DNA of 64,000 nt from Hawksworthiomyces lignivorus (GCA_002917075.1 NTMA01000131.1:32807-96806), one strand, 5' to 3'. Shown: positions 22,785-35,013, numbered from the stretch's first letter. Numbers and translations are program-made. The notes: generated by a model from the letters alone, not told the origin.

Positions 22785-24560
22785 GGCGTGCTCGGAAAAG
22801 AGGAAAAAGAAGAAGGAGGGGTATAGAGCAAAATAAAACTAAAACAAAAAGACGAAGAGAGAGGTAGAGAGGAGAGGACGCCTTGTCAAAAGGCGGTGGC
22901 TGCTGTCGTAGCCCGACAGAAGATCGGGGGGGGGGTAGGGGGATGGCACTCTTGGCCTTCGGGATGGGATTCGATCAGCAGGCAGTGATGAAGACAGCCT
23001 CATAGGGAATCGAAAGGGCGGTCGGAAAGGTCATGATACGTCTGGGAAGACCGTTGCCAGAACGAGAGCCAGAGCCAGAGAGACGATGATTGGAACCGGC
23101 GAGTCGCCTTCGAATCAATGAAAGTCCCGGCGCGATTTTGTCTGCTTTGACGCCCAGTAACAGTTTTTTTTTAAATTTTTTCCCCGTTCCGTTTTATTTA
23201 CTGCATTGTGCTTATGACAGAACAACTGGGGGGGTGAGTGGTGGATGGGGGTGGGCGAGTGGATGAGTGGCCTGGCCGTTGAGAAGATGCCCCATCGGAT
23301 TAGAGTGCGTTGAGTGGTGGCATCGACGCCTTAACGGAGTTATCATTCAGGGATCGTCCACCGCCACTTTTGGGGGGGGAGGGGGGGGTTGAGATCACGT
23401 GGAATTAGATAAGAAGGCTACGAGGTGGGAGTGGCAGAGGGGGAAGCCGCTAACAGCCCAGAATTACTGCAGAGAAGGTACTCGTAGTGGTGCTCATAGT
23501 GCTGCTCGTAATGGTCCTTGTAGTGGTCCTTGTAGTGGTGCTCTCTAGGCTTACGCGCACCCCCACAGGGCTGTCTTCTGGCGTGAATGAGATGCAATGG
23601 ACGCTAAATAGTCGTGCACAATACGGTACATAGAGATGGCAATGAAGCTGTATGCTCCAGGCAATTCTTATCTCTCTTTTTCCAGATAGGCTCTCCCAAA
23701 ACAAAACTATCTGTGGTTTTTGATAAGACCAGCTAGATATACCAATGCCGGTATGCAAATGGTCATGAGATGACGAGCTTTTCCTCAAGGAGATATGGTG
23801 TGAAAGCTGAACCTGGCCCTGTATGTTCGGCGGTGGGATATGCCTAGTATAACAAGAAAGGATTCAGAGCCAGCTGGGGTTGCCTCGGCGAAACGCACAT
23901 ATTTTTACATAGAAAGTGCCCGTAAGTACTCGTCAATATGACTAGCGATGAGATGCTTCGGCTAGATAGAACTAGGCTCGAAAAGAGTTTATAGTCAAAG
24001 AGAGAGGGGAGTGTGAATAATTGCTATCGTAGCCATGTTGCCCTGCAACAAAGAGTGCAGGAACGCAAACTCACCAACCCAAATATATATATATATGAAA
24101 TATAAAAAAGGTCCAAAGCACTGCTAGTAATTTTCGAGCACAGGAGACGAGAAATATACAAAGTTTTCACGGGTTGTATATCAGTTGGCTGCGGAGTTTT
24201 ATGCTTTGTCCAAAGTCCATGTCTTCCAGGCAACGCTGCACGAGGCGGCACTTACATAGGCACAACGGCCTGCATCGGTAGACAGATGGAGACTGGGGCG
24301 GGGAATGAGCCAGGTGTCGGGCGTAGACTGGGGAGATGATAGCTGGCAGAAAGCGGGCGGGATTGTTCCCCCAATGACTGTGCTCGAAAGGAACCTCCCC
24401 CTGTCAGATTCGTTCGTCGTCTCTTCGGGCAGTGCTCTTCTTGTTTCTCAACATTTGCGTCTCGTCTTTGCTGTGCTCTTGCGTCGCGCACAGCCGCGAG
24501 TAAGCGCTTATTTCAACGATCCGAGCCAGCACAGAAGAGCCTCTTGCCTTACGAACAGCC
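22785..24560. other. Divergent intergenic region between mgm1 and the F-box gene
   Basis: No gene recognised. The region near 22,790-22,870 is the mgm1 leader (purine-rich on the plus strand). There is a G-rich string near 22,927-22,944 and another near 23,371-23,390, and a 12-bp tandem repeat at 23485-23544. The 24,400-24,560 segment is the probable leader of the F-box gene. Confidence 0.55.
23485..23544. repeat. Tandem repeat, five 12-bp units
   Basis: Five contiguous 12-bp units start at 23485, 23497, 23509, 23521 and 23533. The unit is TAGTGGTGCTCA or TAGTGGTCCTTG with small changes. The array could be read as four-codon repeats, but no convincing gene spans it. Confidence 0.85.
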
Positions 24561-25164
24561 ATGGACCAAGACCAGGCGCAGCGGCGCCGACAGCGGAAGC
24601 GATACATGGAAGCAGTGGACAAGATCTTTGCGGTGGCGCCGCGGGCGGACGCGACGGAGGAGCTGCAGCTGATGGACCTGCCGGCGGAGATTCTGGGGCT
24701 GATCTGCGGCAGCCTGTGCCAGCACTGCGAGTACGAGGGGCGGCGGCCAGCTGTGCCGGTGGTCAGCCTGGGCGTGGAGGCGTTTGAGGCGGGGATCGAG
24801 GGGCGGCGGGCGCTGGCGCGGCTGAGCCGGACGTGCCGGGCGCTGCGGGCGGCGGCGCAGCCGGTGCTGTTCCACTTTTTCCACACGGGCAACCAGGCGC
24901 ACATGAGCCGGGAGGGGAAGGAGTGGAACGCGGCCAGCTACCAGAGGGGGGCGGGGGCGGAGGACAAGCTGCTGCCGTTTCTGCGGACGCTGCTGGAGCG
25001 GCGCGACCTGGCGGCGCACGTGCGGGCGCTGGCGCTGTACAGCACGCGGCCGGCGACGTCGACGTCGACGGCGCCGGCAGCGGCGGCGCTGGCGACGCTG
25101 GAGGGCGAGGCGGTGGACGAGGAGCAGCTGCGGCGGCTGCGGCGGCTGCAGCTGCCGATGACGA

Positions 25165-25195
<31 letters not shown>

Positions 25196-26693
25196 ACGCA
25201 AGCGGGAGAGCGTGGCGCTGGCGACGTGGCTGGACGCGACCAGCGCGGTGCTGCTCGGGCCGGGGCGGCGGGCGGGCGACGGGCGGCTGCTGCTGCACGA
25301 CCTGGCGGTGTCGCTGTCGCCGAACCTGGAGCAGCTGCTGGTGTGCGGGCTGCTGCTGATGGACACGGACAGCCCGCTCGCGGCCGCGGTGGCGCAGCCG
25401 CCGCAGCCGCCGTGGGGGCGGGAGCAGCAGCGGCCGCCCAGCAGCCGGCCGCTGCCGCGGCTGCGCTACGCGGCGTTTGTGGCGGCGCCCAAGGGCCCGC
25501 GGCAGCTGGACGCGTACCACCTGTCGTGGCTGGAGCGCGTGGTGGCGCGGGCGCCGCGGCTGCAGACGCTGGCGATCGGCGACGTGGGCAGCGGCGACGG
25601 CGGCTTCCGGCTGGGCTTTGGCGCCGAGGGCGCGGCGCGCCGCGCCCGCGTACTCGCCGAGCACCCCTGGGCGGCGCCGCTGACGCAGCTGCGCGCGCTG
25701 TCGGTGGCCGGCGCCGCGCCACCGGCCTACCTGGCGTCGCTGTTCCGCTGCTGCCCCGCGCTCGAGGACCTGTCGTGCTGGGTAGACGGCAGCGCCGGCT
25801 GGGAGGGCCGCCCGGCCGAGCTGCTGACGGCGGCCGAGCTGCGGCCGCTGCGCGGCAGCCTGCGCCGCCTGTGCTACTCCTTCTCGAATCTGTGGTTCTA
25901 CCAGCGCGAGTGGGCCGCCATGGTGGCCGCCGCCGCCGCCGACGACGGCGAAGCCGAAAACAACAATGACGACGACGACAACGACGACGATGACGACGAC
26001 GACGATGACAACAACGTCGACTACGGCAACGTCCTCGGCGGCCACTCCGACGACGAGTTCCACGACGACGGGTTCCACGACGACGACGCCGACTTGTTCG
26101 ACATCCGGCCCATGCAGCCGCTCAACTGGCAGCTGAGCGTGGACAGGTTCTTCTTCGGCAGCTTCGTCGGCGGCGCCGCGCCGCCGCCCTCGCTGTCCTT
26201 TGCCGGCCTGCCGCGCCTCGCCATCCTCGCCGTCGAGCACGTGCTCTTCTACGACAGCCTCGTCGTCCGCGTCGGCGACCGCCGCGACCGCGACGTCCAC
26301 GTCTGCGACGTCCCCGCCGCCGACCCGCCCCGCGACCTCGCCGCCCGCCTGCCCCCCGCCCTGCAGATCCTGCACCTCGGCCTCGTCGTCAGCTGGCTCG
26401 ATCTCTACCGCGACCTCGCCCACCTCGCCGCCCGCATCGCCGCTGACCCCGCCTGCCTGCCGCGCCTGCGCCTCGTCCGCGCCGACTGCGTCCGCCCGCC
26501 CCCGCCCCAAGAGGTCGACGACCTCGCTGCCCTGCTGCTCCGCGTCGCCGGCCTCCGCCTGCGCGTCGCCGCCTCCCCCCGCAGCGCCCTCGCCCGCGGC
26601 ATGATGGAGGAGCGCCCCGGCAGGCCCGTCGCCGACCAGGACCCCGTCTTCCACTACTCCCTCGGCGACCTCGACCGCATCGACGAGCTGTAG
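24561..26693 (+). CDS. F-box-like protein with acidic insert
   Basis: One uninterrupted exon gives 710 residues from the ATG at 24561 to the TAG at 26691-26693. Near residues 35-100 the pattern LMDLPAEILGLICGSL ... LARLSRTCRALRAAAQPVLF matches the F-box consensus: Leu-Pro, hydrophobic helix, then Leu-Ser-xx-Cys-Arg-x-Leu. This suggests an SCF ubiquitin-ligase substrate adaptor, or another Skp1-binding role. The rest is leucine-rich in places (for example LTQLRALSVAG), compatible with irregular leucine-rich repeats. It also contains a glycine run (about 204-214) and a highly acidic Asp/Asn stretch (about 468-490). The coding sequence is very GC-rich, which explains the equally long antisense frame. 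Substrate and exact family are unknown. Confidence 0.82.
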
Positions 26694-28129
26694 CGTGCGG
26701 TGGCAGAGTGGCGGGGACGGATCAATTGGTCCTACAATCTACGCGAGGAAGAGGGTGGCTGCTGGCAATAGCTCTACGTGTACGATGTACGACACATGCA
26801 AATGAGACAAGGAAAGCATTGCTCAATTGATGCAAAAGAAAAAGAAAAAAAACTGTGACAGAAACAGCCAATAGTCTCGTGCAGACCCTGCCATGCATGC
26901 AGCCGAGCATCCGCGATCCATTCCCACCTGTACAAAATGACTGATCACCGACACAAGAGAGATTGTGGCAGATAGTTTCACTGGCCACGAAGAGCCCCAG
27001 ACATTAAGACCCTCAGAAAGTAACCATAGCAGGGGTTAGAATCAGAGGAAGACATCTGGAAGTGCGGGAACAGCTGAACTGTTTGAAAGAGATTATGACT
27101 CTCAGAGACGATGACTCTTAGGGGGAAAAGGGGCGGGAGATTGCACATGTCTCGTGCTGCGTCGGTCTCGGATTGCCTCCAATTCCTGTGGATTGCCTCT
27201 TCCATTCTCCAGCCGGCTGACGATGTCGCCATCGACCAGCGGGATTTCATCAAAGACGGACTGACGGCAAGGAAGAAGAAAAAAGAGAACTAAAATAGAT
27301 TCTATACTCCGTAGTGGCTATAGGGGCTGCTGTGGAGGCTGTAGTGGCCACAGAGACCATGAAAATAGACACTAAAAGATTAGATTTTACCAGCCCTGCG
27401 GCACCTAACCCACTGTAACCAAAAAAAAAAAAAAATAATAATAATAATAATAAAAATAAAACTTTGCCTCCCCGGACAATAAATTCAATAGGGCCTCTAG
27501 AGCCTCTAGGACCTCAGGACCTGCATACAGCAACATCTGGGGTGCTTTGGTTAGACGCCTAAACGCCTCCAGCACGCCATTGCCCAGCGTTTTAGTACAC
27601 CATGCTGCAAAACGGCGGATCACGCTCCCGCTGAACGACCAGACCCACCCCCAACCGATAGGGTAAGTGATAGTGGGTTTAGTGCACTATACTCCCTGCA
27701 TACTGCCTACCGCCTTCCGCCTACCGCCTTTTCCTCGCATCCCGCAGTGTGACTCTCTCTCTCTCTTTGTTCCTTACGCTTCTGGCTTCAGTCCTCTCCA
27801 CACCTCACCTCACCTCATCTCAGCTCCCGTCTCATCCCTTCCCACCGTCACGTCTTGTCTACTCTTTTGTGTCTTCTCTCTCTCCCTTTTCTATCTCCAA
27901 TTCGTTTTTTTTCTGGCATCTCTGTTGCTGCTGCTGCTGTTGCTATTGTCGCTGTTCTTGTCATTCTCTTTCTCTCTATTCATAACTGCTCTCCATTTCC
28001 CGCCTTATCTCTCTCTCGCCGATCACTCTTTGTCTCCCTGCGTTCTCCTGCGTCAGACCAACAGACGATCTCGGGAAAACATCGTCCGTGTCCAGCTCGT
28101 TACGGCCTCTCGTAGCCCGGCTGCCCAGC
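26694..28129. other. Intergenic region and pyrimidine-rich leader of DUG3
   Basis: No supported gene. It contains an A-run followed by (TAA)n at about 27420-27455. From about 27,690 to 28,050 there is a long C/T-rich tract typical of a fungal promoter or leader in front of the Dug3 gene. Confidence 0.6.
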
Positions 28130-29998
28130 ATGTGCCGCCTTCTCGTCTACAAGGGCAGCGACGAGATCCTGCTCTCGAAGCTGATCCTCGATCCCACCCA
28201 CTCCATCCTCAAGCAGTCGTTCGACGCCCGTCTGCGGCTGGTAAGTCTGCTCCCGTCCTCTTTCTTCGTCGTGTAGCTAGTTTTTTGGCGGCACTGGACA
28301 GACACACTAAAGGGGAGGGGAAAACCATGGATCATGCGCTCTGACACTGCTTCGCCGCTTGCGTAGGACACGCGCCGCGGCCAGAACAATGCAGACGGCT
28401 TCGGCATCGGCTTCTACACGGACCCGAAGCTGGGCGAGGCGCCCTGCCTCTTCCGGTCGACGGTGCCGGCGTGGAACTGCGCCAACCTGGAGCGGATCGC
28501 GACCAAGACGGCGTCGCGGCTCATCTTTGCGCACGTGCGGGCGGCGACGGACGGCACGCTGAGCGAAGACAACTGCCACCCCTTCTCGCACGGCAGCCTG
28601 ATGTGGATGCATAACGGCGGCCTGGGCGGCTGGAAGCACATCAAGCGGCGGCTGACGGAGCGGCTGGCCGACAAGTGGTACCACACGGTCAGCGGCGGCA
28701 CCGACAGCGAGTGGGCGTTTGCGCTGTTCCTGGACACGCTGGAGCGCATGGGCTGCGACCCCAGCGCGCCGCCCGCCGGCCGGGGCTTCGGCCCCGCCGT
28801 GCTGCGCCGCGCCATGCTGCGCACGATCGCCACCATCAACGAGCTGATCGACCAGATCCCCGAGAGCGTGCTGCACGCCGACAACGTCGACACCCGCAGC
28901 CTGCTCAACTTTGTCCTGTCCGACGGCCACAGCGTCATCTGCACCCGCTACATCAGCAGCGCCACCGACCAGGCCGCCAGCCTCTACTACTCCTCCGGCA
29001 GCCAGTGGGAGAAGCGCCCGGCCCCCGGCGACGACGCCCGCGACTACCAGATGCAGCGCCGCGACAAGGGCGCCGACGTCGTCCTCGTCGCCAGCGAGCC
29101 GCTGACCTTTGAGCGGGGTATGTGGTCTTTTTGTTCTTTTATTGTTCTTTTTGTTCTTCTTCTTCTTCTTCTTCTTCTTCCCCCTTCCCTTGGCCCTCTC
29201 TATTTCTAATTATTCCGCTGACCAGCTCCAGAAAACTGGGTCAACGTCCCGACCAACTCCATCCTCACCATCCACGGCCAGACCGTCATGGTCCACCCCA
29301 TCCTCGACGCCTACTCCAACCGCGGCCCCGCCCACTCGCGCTCGGCCGCCTTCGTCCAGACCAAGGGCCTCGTCGCCAACGAGAAGATCTCCCTGCTCCC
29401 CCGCGCGGCCGCCGCGGCTGCCGGCGGCGGCGGCGCCCAGTCGTTTCCCGCGCCGTCCACCTCCCCCTCTGCCGCCGCCGCCGCCGCCGATCTCCTCGAC
29501 CAGCAGCCCAAGCGCCTGCTGCACCACGGCCCCACCATTCCCTTTGGCGGCGTGCGGCCCTCTCGCCTCGCCGACCAGGCGTCCAACAACACTGGCCGGC
29601 CGCGCATCCCCTATGCCTCCTCGTCCAACCCGGCAGGGGCGGCGGGCGGATCATCGTCGTCCGCGGCAGCCTCTGCCGATGCGGGCGGGGCCACGTCGTC
29701 GGCGACGCCGATGCTGCGGCAGCCGTCGGCAAATGGGATCGGCAGCGGCAACGGCGGTGCTGCCACGACGACGACGACGACGACGACGCCGGCCCAGGGC
29801 AACATCAAAAAGAAGCGCATGTCGCTGAGCGAGCTGGAGCAGAACCACCACGGCCACCACGGCCACCACGGCCACGGCGCAGGCGCGGCCGACTCGGAGC
29901 CCATCACCCCCATCACCCCGGCCGAGCCCCCGCGCAACAACTTTGGCGACCCCAACAAGATCGCCCAGTTCTTCCCCGAGCTCGGCATGACGTCCTAG
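28130..29998 (+). CDS. DUG3: Glutamine amidotransferase Dug3 (glutathione degradation)
   Basis: This is a class II glutamine amidotransferase. In yeast Dug3 forms a complex with Dug2 that removes the gamma-glutamyl group of glutathione in the cytosol. Three exons (28130-28240, 28367-29117, 29226-29998) encode 544 residues. The protein begins MCRLLVYKG, so Cys2 becomes the N-terminal nucleophile after methionine removal. Other conserved blocks are RGQNNADGFGIGFY (about 41-54), HVRAATDG, CHPFSHG and MWMHNGGLGGWK. ENWVNVPTNS follows, with VHPI closing the conserved domain across the exon 2/3 joint. An in-frame ATG 14 codons upstream is not present, and the Cys-second start is decisive. The C-terminal ~190 residues form a long Ala/Ser/Thr-rich extension with a His-Gly repeat (HHGHHGHHGHG), making it clearly longer than yeast Dug3. 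It converges with ureD. Confidence 0.94.
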
Positions 29999-30770
29999 GC
30001 GGGCGAAGGCGGCGGCGGCAGCGACAATGACGGCGGAGGCGACGGCGGCGGTGACAGCACAGTGCAGCCAGACCAGCCAGCAGAAGCAGCGCCTCAGTCC
30101 GGCGAGGGCTGCTAGCATGCTTCGGCGACGTTTTAGACGGTCGAGACAGATTACGCGTCTTGTTGGTTTCTGTCTTTTTTTTCTCTTTCTCATCTTTTAC
30201 TGCGGCTACGAAATTCATGAACGAAGATCTCACTAGGCGTTGTTTTCTTCTAATTCTTCTGCTTTTTTTTTTTTTTTTTTTTCCTATTGGCGTTTAAAAA
30301 ATGCGAGTTTTGCCCATATTCAGGGAGCATCAGGGAAAGGATTTTGTTCGGGATCGCAGAGCTCGTCTTGGTTTCTTCTTATATTTTCAGTCTTATTCAT
30401 CCATGACTACTACAAACTTCTTGTGACTAGGAAATAGAGCATTTGGTGCTCGTATCTGCGAAGGTTCTGGGGTTATTACGTTTACTACAGAAATGATACA
30501 GAAAAAAAGGGGAGAGAGAGATGGCAGAATGGGATAGACGAGGACAGATTTTGAAGGCTTTGCTTGTTTTCAGTTTATTTTTGGTTTCTTGTTCTATCAT
30601 ATCATGTACTACTAAAGCGGATTCCAAAATTGCAGTATACAAATATCCAAGAGATGAAAAGATGATGCTCCCAAGTGTCGTTCACTTTGTAGTCGTAGTG
30701 TCGGTAGAATGCCTCATCCGAAGAGAGCACAAGAATCAGCATGCACCGTCTCCGCCCTAGCTTGGCCGGC
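29999..30770. other. Convergent intergenic region (3' flanks)
   Basis: This region lies between the DUG3 and ureD stop codons. It contains a T-run at about 30263-30281 and no supported gene. Confidence 0.6.
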
Positions 30771-32012
30771 CTAGTCCTTTAGACACATGATGGCCTCCTC
30801 GCCGAACGCCGCGGCGATGCTGCCCTCCCGCCGCAGCATCGCGCCCAGCCACCGCCGGCCGCCCTCGGCGCCCGCTCGCACCCCGAACTTGACCACGACG
30901 CACCCGCGCACCGCTGCCGCCGACCACAGCACGCCCTGGGCCTGCTCCATGCGCAGGCGCTCCGCGCGCCACGCCGCCAGGGGCTCTGCTGCCGCGCCTG
31001 GTGCGTCTGGGAGTGCGCTGCTACCGCTGGTGCTGCTTCCCTCTCGGAAGTCGCGGGCGCCCAGCCGCGGCAGGGCGGCAAACTCGTCGAGGAAGAAGCG
31101 GCCGAGGGCGTCGACCAGGGGCCCCCGCAGCAGCAGCGTGCCGAAGACGGCCAGGCCGTGCATGGCGTCGCGGAGGGGCCCTGTGCCCGCGGCGTCGCCC
31201 GTCTCGGTGCCGAGGGACAGACCCGGGTTGGCCAGCAGCACGGCGTCGCGGACCAGCAGGCGGTCGCGCATCTCGGCAGCTTTGTTTTCTCCTCCTTGCT
31301 GCTCGCTTCCCCCCGCCGCGGCGGCCGCCGGCTCCTCCAGCCACACCTCGTTGCGCCCCTCCCAGCGCTGCAGGCTCCAGTTCTCGCCGCGCGCCGCCCG
31401 CCCCTGCATGACCCAGTCCAGCAGGCACAGCGACGGCGCTTTGTCTGCCGCCGCCGCCGCCGTCGCGGCCGCTGTGGGAGACGCCAGCCGCACCACCTGC
31501 CGCTGCTCGTACACGCTATCGGCGAACGGCTGCACGGGGTCCGGCAGCAGGCACAGCCCGCCGCCCGCCGCCACGCGCATGGTCAGCGTCTGGCGGGTGA
31601 CCGTCATCTGCGGCGGTGCGGCTGCTGCTGCTGTCACGACTGCTGATGGTGCTGCCGCTACGCCCCCCGCAGGCAGCCCCCGCGCCTTGAACACCTTGGT
31701 CGTGCCCTGCGTCACCAGGCTCAGCCGCGCCCCGGCCCGCACCTCAATGTCTAGCCGCACCTGGTCGCCGGCCACCAGGCCGCCGCCGTACGACAGGATG
31801 AACACCAGGGCGCTCTTCCTGCGGCCGTCGCTCTTGTTGCCGCTGCTGCCGTCGTGCCCCTCCCCGATGCCCGCGCCGGTCGGCGGCGCGATCAGCTTCA
31901 GCGGGTACTGGTACGACACCACCTCGAGGCCGGGCTCGCCGCTCGGCAGCAGGCTGGCCACGATGCGGCCGTCGCCGGGGGCCGCGGTCGACGGCGGGAA
32001 GGGAGAGTTCAT
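30771..32012 (-). CDS. ureD: Urease accessory protein UreD
   Basis: This is the UreD/UreH-type chaperone that, with UreF and UreG, delivers nickel to apo-urease. A single exon encodes 413 residues from the ATG at 32010-32012 to the TAG at 30771-30773. Diagnostic blocks are SYQYPLKLIAPP near residue 34 and FILSYGGGLVAGDQVRLDIEV. Further along are LVTQGTTKVFKAR, CLLPDPVQPFADSVYEQRQVV, and LDWVMQGRAARGENW with WSLQRWEGRNEVWLEE. These match the family order. Alanine-rich inserts (for example around residues 115-130) enlarge it. A longer start by a GTG codon upstream is not expected in a fungus. The gene is divergent from RPC53, sharing about 710 bp, and a (CGT)12 microsatellite lies 106-141 bp before the start. 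The other urease genes are not in the window. Confidence 0.93.
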   Translation of the reverse strand: MNSPFPPSTAAPGDGRIVASLLPSGEPGLEVVSYQYPLKLIAPPTGAGIGEGHDGSSGNKSDGRRKSALVFILSYGGGLVAGDQVRLDIEVRAGARLSLVTQGTTKVFKARGLPAGGVAAAPSAVVTAAAAAPPQMTVTRQTLTMRVAAGGGLCLLPDPVQPFADSVYEQRQVVRLASPTAAATAAAAADKAPSLCLLDWVMQGRAARGENWSLQRWEGRNEVWLEEPAAAAAGGSEQQGGENKAAEMRDRLLVRDAVLLANPGLSLGTETGDAAGTGPLRDAMHGLAVFGTLLLRGPLVDALGRFFLDEFAALPRLGARDFREGSSTSGSSALPDAPGAAAEPLAAWRAERLRMEQAQGVLWSAAAVRGCVVVKFGVRAGAEGGRRWLGAMLRREGSIAAAFGEEAIMCLKD

Positions 32013-32116
32013 CAGAGGAGGCACCACCCGCAGAGAGCACGCATCCGGCTAACACAAAGTCTTTTGGCGGCTCGGCCCTCGCCCTAAAGAAGATATAAGA
32101 GAGAAGAAGAAAGAGA

Positions 32117-32153
<37 letters not shown>

Positions 32154-32726
32154 TCCTGCACACCAGCGCCCGTTACTATAATAGAACAGCCGACCCGTGA
32201 AGCATTGAGTCAGTCAGGACAGGACAGCAGCACCGGCTCGCGTGCTCGATGCCGTCTAGAGTCGCCCAGCTGCCCTCGCCACAGCATCGCCGATAAGAGC
32301 TCTCGTCTCGCTATCTGACCACTAATTCACGATTGTCATAGCAGTGCCGCCCACTGAGAGTCGTCCCCCACCATGGACCGTACAGTACTATTTATGGATG
32401 ACACTGTATTGTCAATTGGCGAATCGCCTGTAAGGGACGGCGCATTTCGCCATCCCGGCAGTCTGGGAGGCGCTATAAAATTTTTAGCATAGTGGGCATC
32501 AAAGCTGCATCGTCGCACTGTGGGGCTCCGTCATAACCAATTTTTCCTTCTCTTGAGAATGAGCGTTGCCTCTGCTTGTGCCAGTTTGCCTGTGTGCTAA
32601 ACAAGATATCTGTCGAGGACTGTCTCTGACTGGGCTCTTTTTGCTTTCTGTGCTCTCTGACCCCACAAACGAGAACAGCTTCCCACTCACATCGCCAGCT
32701 CACCTCCTCTAACAGAGGGACGGGAC
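32013..32726. promoter_or_regulatory. Shared divergent promoter region ureD / RPC53
   Basis: This 714-bp region separates the start codons of ureD (-) and RPC53 (+). It must hold both promoters, since transcription leaves in both directions. It contains the (CGT)12 tract and a TATAAAA-like string near 32473. No gene is seen. Confidence 0.6.
32118..32153. repeat. (CGT)12 microsatellite
   Basis: Twelve perfect CGT triplets run from 32118 to 32153, in the probable 5' leader of ureD. Confidence 0.95.
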
Positions 32727-35013
32727 ATGCCTCCTCGGACGCGGCGAGGAGGGCCTCGCGGCGGCGCTCGCGGCGGCACTCGCGGCGGCAGCGCTGCTGC
32801 TGCCGCTGCTGCTGCTTCTTCAGCAAGCGGTGATTCTTCTGTGACAGAACAAGGCGCATCACAGTCTTCGACGGCGACAGCCAAGCCGGAGACAGCTCAG
32901 CCGGCAGAGTCCACGACAAGCACAGCAACCGCCGCATCGCGGGCCACAGCAGCGCCAGCAGCGCCAGGAGCGTCAGCAGCAGCAGCAGCAGCAAGGCCGA
33001 CCAGGATCCTGCCGTCTGCCATGGCTGCCAACCGGACGCTCAGCTTCAAGCCCAAGGCGGTCCGGCGCACAGAGGCCGAGCGGCGGGCGCTGGCCGAGCA
33101 GGAGGAGCGCAAGCTCAGCGCGCACGAGGCGGAGGAGGCGCGGCAGATCCGCGCTGACATGCGCAGCCAAGGAGGCGGTCGTGGCCGCGGAAGGGGCGGC
33201 GCGCGCGGGCGCGGGCGCGGCGACTTCTTGGGCGGCCGCGGCGGCGTGGTCCAGCGCACGCCCGAGGGGCCGTTCTCGCAGCAGGCAGCTTCATGTGAGT
33301 ATTGGATTTTTTGGCTGTGTTATCCAGAAAGAGAGAGACTGACCACCATGCACGTGTGCAGCATTGCAAGGACGCGGTGGTTCGCACGCGTCGGGCGGCG
33401 GAGGGTTTGGGGGCAGCGGCGGCGGCGGCGGCGGCGGGTTTGGCGCGGGCAGCAGCAGCGGCAGCAGAGGGCCTGCCGGAGACGGCAACTTCTCGTCTGT
33501 CTCCGGCGGCACGGTGCCCGACCCGCGCCTAAACACGGAGCTGTTCAACAGCCGGCGGGCGGCCAGCCACGCCAGCGACGAGGCCGACGGGCTCGTCAAA
33601 GACGAACAAGGGGGGTTGCGGGGCGCCGCCGCCGCTGCTGCTGCCGCCGGCGGCGGCGGCAAGCGGTCGCAGGCACATCTGCTCCCCATGGGTATCGACC
33701 GCGAAGAGCACCGCGAGCGCGAGGTGGTGGTGACGACGACGGCCGAGCTGGAGGCGGCCGGTCAGCAGGACGGCAGCGACGACGACTCCGACGACTCCGA
33801 CGACTCCGGCGACGACTCGTCAGATTCCGACCTGTTCCTCAACAACAGCGTCACAGGGCAGGCCACGGCGGCGACCGAGGACGACGGCCAGGTCTGGTCG
33901 CGCGCCATCCAGGCCAAGGGCGTCAAGCTCGTGGGTGCCGACGGCCAGGAGATCGAGGTCACCGACATCGACACGCTGGCCGAGAAGCGGCAGGAGATCG
34001 CCGCGGCGACCGCTGCCGCTACTGCTGCTGCCGCTGCCGCCGCTGCTGCGGGCTCTGCGGGCGCTGCGGGCGACCACCGCCCGGTGAAGCAGGAGGCGGA
34101 CGACGACGACGACGACGACAGCAACGCCGGCCTGAGCGCTGTGCAGCCGAGCGGGGACCCGCAGAAGAAGCAGAAGAAGAAGAAGAAGAAGAGGAAGGAC
34201 AAGAAGGAGGCCGCCCGCGACCCCGAGGACGTCGCCGTCGAGGAGGGCCTCCAGGCCATGCTGCACGACCTGGCCGTCGACGCGCCGCCGCCGCCGCCCG
34301 GCGACAAGGACCCAGAAAAAGACCAGGAGCAGGACGCCGACGCGGCAGAGGTGGCAGCGGATGCCGCCAAGCCGCCGCCGCCGCCGCCCGCCCGCGAGGG
34401 CCGCCTCTTCCTCTTCCAGTTCCCCCCCGTCCTGCCCTCGCTGCACTCGACGCAGCCGCAGCATAACACCAGCGACGACGACGACGACGACGCCACACAA
34501 GCTGGCACCACCACCACCACTGGCGGCGGCCGGGTCAAGCGCGAGCCCGGCGTCGACGACGACGTGTCCATGCTCGACAGCGTCGCCGCCGCCCCATCGA
34601 CAGCCATCGACCTTACCGACGGCGACGGCGCCTCCGCCACAGCGCAGCCCGGCAAGGACGCACCGACCGACATTGGCGGCGGCGGTCTCCTCGGCACCCT
34701 CAGCATCCGCAAGTCCGGCCGCGCCGAGCTCAGCTGGGGCGGCCTCACCTACCAGATGATGCCCGGCTCCGACGTCCAGTTCCTCACCACCGCCGTGCTC
34801 CTCGAGGAGTCCGACGAGAAGCGCAAGCAAGGCGACGGGCCCACCCTCGTCGGCAACGCCTTCGGCATGGGGCCCGTCGGCGGCAAGTACAACCTCGTGC
34901 CCATCTTCAGCGACGAGACCGAGTGGGTCGTCGACCCGGCCGAGCTGGTGTGGGACGAGAAGGAGGACGAGGCGGGCGAGGACGAGGCCGAAGAGGACGA
35001 GCAGATGGAATAA
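32727..35013 (+). CDS. RPC53: RNA polymerase III subunit Rpc53 (RPC4)
   Basis: This is the C53/RPC4 subunit of RNA polymerase III, which with C37 works in termination and reinitiation on tRNA and 5S genes. Exon 1 is 32727-33294 and exon 2 is 33362-35013, with a 67-bp intron, giving 739 residues. The N-terminus is Arg-Gly-rich (residues 3-20 and about 150-180), with a basic block (FKPKAVRRTEAERRALAEQ) between. The middle is acidic and alanine-rich, with several Asp runs and a lysine run. The diagnostic RPC4 C-terminus has LFLFQFPPVLP and then LLGTLSIRKSGRAELSWGGLTYQM. It closes with LVPIFSDETEWVVDPAEL and an acidic tail. It is longer than the yeast protein because of the disordered middle. It lies in tandem with the Bna7 gene. 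Confidence 0.93.

Noticed and set aside
22965..22990. B-box-like string on the minus strand (GATCGAATCCC)
   Set aside because: The flanking bases do not pair as a T stem, and no acceptor or anticodon arm is found upstream.
24549..26654. A 701-codon open frame antisense to the F-box-like gene
   Set aside because: The composition is Arg/Gln/Pro-rich without family motifs. It arises from G/C-ending codons on the plus strand.
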